Source of the DNA: Neptunicoccus cionae
GTDB taxonomy: Bacteria; Pseudomonadota; Alphaproteobacteria; Rhodobacterales; Rhodobacteraceae
Reading direction: 5' to 3'
Assembly (NCBI RefSeq): GCF_002860325.1
Contig: NZ_PKOJ01000001.1
Location: 992,001 to 1,056,000, forward strand
Length of the DNA stretch: 64,000 nt
The notes under the pieces: model-generated
What the model saw: the letters and a program-made list of their open reading frames with translations, nothing else
Told to the model about the DNA's origin: nothing
Databases searched by the model: none
Shown: positions 62,141-64,000 of the stretch, piece by piece
How the letters are laid out: every line of letters begins with the position of its first letter
How positions within the stretch are numbered: the first letter of the stretch is position 1
Position numbers and translations under genes: made by a program

Positions 62141-63049
62141 TTAACTGGCCTTCAGGCCTTCTTGTTTCAGTCGGTCGCGCAGAACTTCGATTTCCACATC
62201 AAGATCGGTGCGGTTGTCCAACATCATCGTTTCACGTTGGGTATTAAAGCTGGCTTCCAGATCGCTAAGCAAGGATTCGTATTTTGCCTTTGCCTCTGCA
62301 TCGCTGGTTTTGCTGGCGAGATCTGCATATTTGATGGTCGCGTCCCGCGCACCGCGCAAGTAAACGCCTAAAAACTTGCGTGCGCCGGACAAGTCTCGGG
62401 GATCATCCTCCACAGTGCGGAACATATCGCGCACCGAAGCCGCCAACGCGTCTACGCGCTGCTCGATGCCCCGATCCCCGATGCGCCGCGCAGCGGCAAC
62501 CATTTCGGACAGCAGGGTTTCAGCCTTGTCGACAGCTTTGGCGACGCGCTCTGTTTCGAAATCGGACATGCCTTCCATGCCCTTTTTACGCAGGGGATCA
62601 ATGCCAAAACTGAATGAATGGGCTGCAACTGCGATGAGTGTATAAACAATTGCCGCGGGCAGGCTGGCCCCCATCCCAAAAGCAGCCGCCACAAAGACGC
62701 CTACACCGGTCAAGGCGCTGGCAAACATCTTGCGCGGAATGGCAGGGGGGCGGGCGATCTTGCGGCTGTCATACGCTTGCTGTGCGCGCAAACCGTCCCG
62801 CAACAGCCAGGCTGCCAGCAGTAAAATGGCCAGCGCCCCGAATTCCGCCAGCATCCCGCCCGCGTTCTGGGCGCGCATTTCGCCGATGCCCGAGAACAGC
62901 AGGGGCAGGGGCAGGGCAAACAGCAGTTTTGAACGGATGTCCGATTTGTGCACCTTGCGGCCACGAAATTTATTGGACGGGGTCATCGCAGGGGCGGCAT
63001 TGTCCGGGCTTCCTGCGGGGCTGTGGGCGCCACCGAATTTCTGCGCCAT
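62141..63049 (-). CDS. XpaC-family protein (5-bromo-4-chloroindolyl phosphate hydrolysis family)
   Basis: A 302-residue protein with start MAQKFGGAHSPAGSPDN at 63049 (the frame extends to 63121). Two or three hydrophobic segments lie in the first half (LLFALPLPLLFSG; LAEFGALAILLLAAWLL; ALTGVGVFVAAAFGMGASLPAAIVYTLIAVA). The C-terminal cytoplasmic helical domain is ERVAKAVDKAETLLSEMVAAARRIGDRGIEQRVDALAASVRDMFRTVEDDPRDLSGARKFLGVYLRGARDATIKYADL. XpaC partners TelA in many genomes; the biochemical role is unknown. It is first in the six-gene minus operon, 282 bp after terC. Confidence 0.86.
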   Translation of the reverse strand: MAQKFGGAHSPAGSPDNAAPAMTPSNKFRGRKVHKSDIRSKLLFALPLPLLFSGIGEMRAQNAGGMLAEFGALAILLLAAWLLRDGLRAQQAYDSRKIARPPAIPRKMFASALTGVGVFVAAAFGMGASLPAAIVYTLIAVAAHSFSFGIDPLRKKGMEGMSDFETERVAKAVDKAETLLSEMVAAARRIGDRGIEQRVDALAASVRDMFRTVEDDPRDLSGARKFLGVYLRGARDATIKYADLASKTSDAEAKAKYESLLSDLEASFNTQRETMMLDNRTDLDVEIEVLRDRLKQEGLKAS

Positions 63050-63249
63050 CAGGACAGGCTTCCCAAGCTGCCAAGGGATACCGTCAGGATCGCAAAACAA
63101 AGTACGATATATGATAGCCACTGCAAGGTTGGTGCAGACATCTTTCCCCCGTCAATACGGTGTTGGTCCCGCTTAAGTCTCTGTCTTTTTAATATATGAG
63201 GGCAGGGCCGTGGTTACTAGGCTTTTGCGCTGGTTTTTCCGTAAGATAG

Positions 63250-63288
63250 CAGGGGCAGCACCGCCTGATCGGCGGAAAACTGCCCCTG
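63250..63288. repeat. Nested hairpin between terC and xpaC
   Basis: Outer perfect 9-bp arms CAGGGGCAG / CTGCCCCTG enclose a second stem CCGCC-TGAT-(C)GGCGG. There is no U-run on either strand. It lies 43 bp past the terC stop, before the xpaC operon: possibly an mRNA structure, a processing site or an operator. Confidence 0.6.
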
Positions 63289-63331
63289 ATGCCCAAAGAA
63301 ATGGCACTGTTCTGCCGGATCGGGCGTCCCT

Positions 63332-64000
63332 TTAATGTCCGCCCCTCTGACGCTCTGCTGCCAGTTTGCGCTGGTAGCCGGTTTGGACGATTTCAACCAA
63401 AACCAGCACCACAACCGAGAAGTAGAAAGTTGTCTTGGACATTGGCAACAAAGCATAGCCGAAGATGCGGATTTGCAGATCGTCGTTATGCATGGCGTGG
63501 GCGGCGGCAGGACCCGCCTCACCCAGAAGCACCACGCCTACGATCAGCAGGATGAACAGGCCGAGCACCTCATACATGCGGTTCTTCTGCAAAAACGTCG
63601 TCACTCCGTCTGCCAGCAGCAACATTGCCAGACCGGAGCTGAGAATCGCAATTGCCAGAACAGGGAAAACATCCGTAATCGCGAGAGCCGAGAGGATTGA
63701 GTCAAAGCTGAAGATAAGGTTCATCATAACGATAAGCATCACGACCTGACGGGCCGATTTCGCATCCTTCGTCCCGCCTTCATGACCAAGTTCGTGCACG
63801 GAAAGCATGTGGGTAATCTCTTTAAAGGCGGTGTACATGATAAATACCCCACCAAAGATGAAGACCACGGTCGAAAAGTTAACGCCGCCAGTGATGATGC
63901 CCGGATAGTCGAAGATGTAGAACGGATCTTTCAGGGCGTCGATAAGCTGGATCATTGTGAACAACAGGATGATCCGCAGCGCTACTGCGATGATGATGCC
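63332..64000 (-). CDS. TerC-family membrane protein (5' end outside window)
   Basis: Integral membrane protein of the TerC/Alx family; 222 residues visible, open to the right edge. The frame continues past the ATG at 63964 to the last base with residues that fit TerC (AVALRIILLF), so the true start is outside. Visible signatures: VVFIFGGVFIMYTAFKEI, 'SARQVVMLIVMMNLIFSFDSILSALAIT' (the acidic D in a membrane helix, typical of TerC) and FLQKNRMYEVLGLFILLIVGVVLL. TerC proteins are linked to tellurite resistance, manganese export and membrane stress. It lies upstream of xpaC-telA on the same strand. Confidence 0.92.
   Translation of the reverse strand, partial: GIIIAVALRIILLFTMIQLIDALKDPFYIFDYPGIITGGVNFSTVVFIFGGVFIMYTAFKEITHMLSVHELGHEGGTKDAKSARQVVMLIVMMNLIFSFDSILSALAITDVFPVLAIAILSSGLAMLLLADGVTTFLQKNRMYEVLGLFILLIVGVVLLGEAGPAAAHAMHNDDLQIRIFGYALLPMSKTTFYFSVVVLVLVEIVQTGYQRKLAAERQRGGH

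Noticed and set aside
1-64000. CRISPR arrays, insertion sequences, prophage, integrase/attachment sites, rRNA, replication origin, riboswitches
   Set aside because: No repeat-spacer pattern, transposase or integrase reading frame, rRNA segment or recognisable riboswitch core was seen on either strand. The tRNA-Gly duplication has no integrase beside it.

Overview
The window looks like a chromosomal segment of an alphaproteobacterium of the Rhodobacterales (Roseobacter group). The evidence is gene content: a urea UrtBCDE transporter, TakP-type TRAP transporter genes, TupBC next to Mrp, a DUF1127 small protein, one-piece pyruvate carboxylase, MeaB, a LuxR-type regulator paired with a GNAT protein, and an XpaC/TelA/SPFH cluster. 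The sequence is moderately G+C-rich and densely coded, with many 4-base ATGA/GTGA overlaps. I see no insertion sequence, prophage, CRISPR array or rRNA. The genus cannot be fixed from the sequence alone.

Layout. 1-4178: urtBCDE on +, with urtB cut by the left edge. 4175-15692: two divergent six-gene transcription units sharing one regulatory region (10184-10343). The minus unit encodes a family-5 peptide-type ABC transporter plus an RraA-type aldolase. The plus unit encodes a MarR regulator, a creatininase-family amidohydrolase, a ketopantoate-reductase-like enzyme, an SDR, an M20 peptidase and an EamA exporter. 15757-18351: LysR regulator, WrbA and a second EamA exporter. 18359-23038 (minus): glycosyltransferase, HrpB helicase and a DUF3108 protein. 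23206-26496: MeaB, L28, thymidine kinase and an XRE regulator. 26647-27890: LuxR/GNAT pair. 28077-37875: carB, phosphoglycerate-mutase-like phosphatase, lytic transglycosylase, pabB-pabC, methyltransferase, aspS and an L,D-transpeptidase. 38188-43266: HpaR-like and IclR regulators and a TRAP transporter. 43518-49131: small SEL1-like protein, two tandem tRNA-Gly(GCC), metallophosphoesterase and pyruvate carboxylase. 49132-54813: PcrA/UvrD helicase, DUF1127 protein, a cluster of probable small-RNA hairpins, TupCB and Mrp. 55197-56788: L33, EF-P and a small conserved protein. 56939-64000 (minus): rhomboid, zinc-ribbon membrane protein, SPFH/GYF_2 protein, DUF2927 lipoprotein, TelA, XpaC and a partial TerC.

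Most interesting regions. (1) The 4175-15692 divergent regulon looks like a complete import, regulation, cleavage, redox and export system for an unidentified amide- or peptide-like compound. A pair of near-identical operators flanks a good promoter. (2) At 51950-52102 the minus strand has three tandem hairpins, each exposing CCTCCC in its loop and ending in a U-run, close to a DUF1127 gene. This matches the 'cuckoo'/CcsR small-RNA theme of alphaproteobacteria. (3) The xpaC-telA-DUF2927-SPFH-zinc ribbon-rhomboid unit with terC resembles a membrane-stress module combining Ter-type and YdjG/YdjI-type parts. (4) The LuxR-like regulator is translationally coupled to a GNAT protein that is not a canonical LuxI. 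All functions are inferred by reading the sequence; no database search was run.
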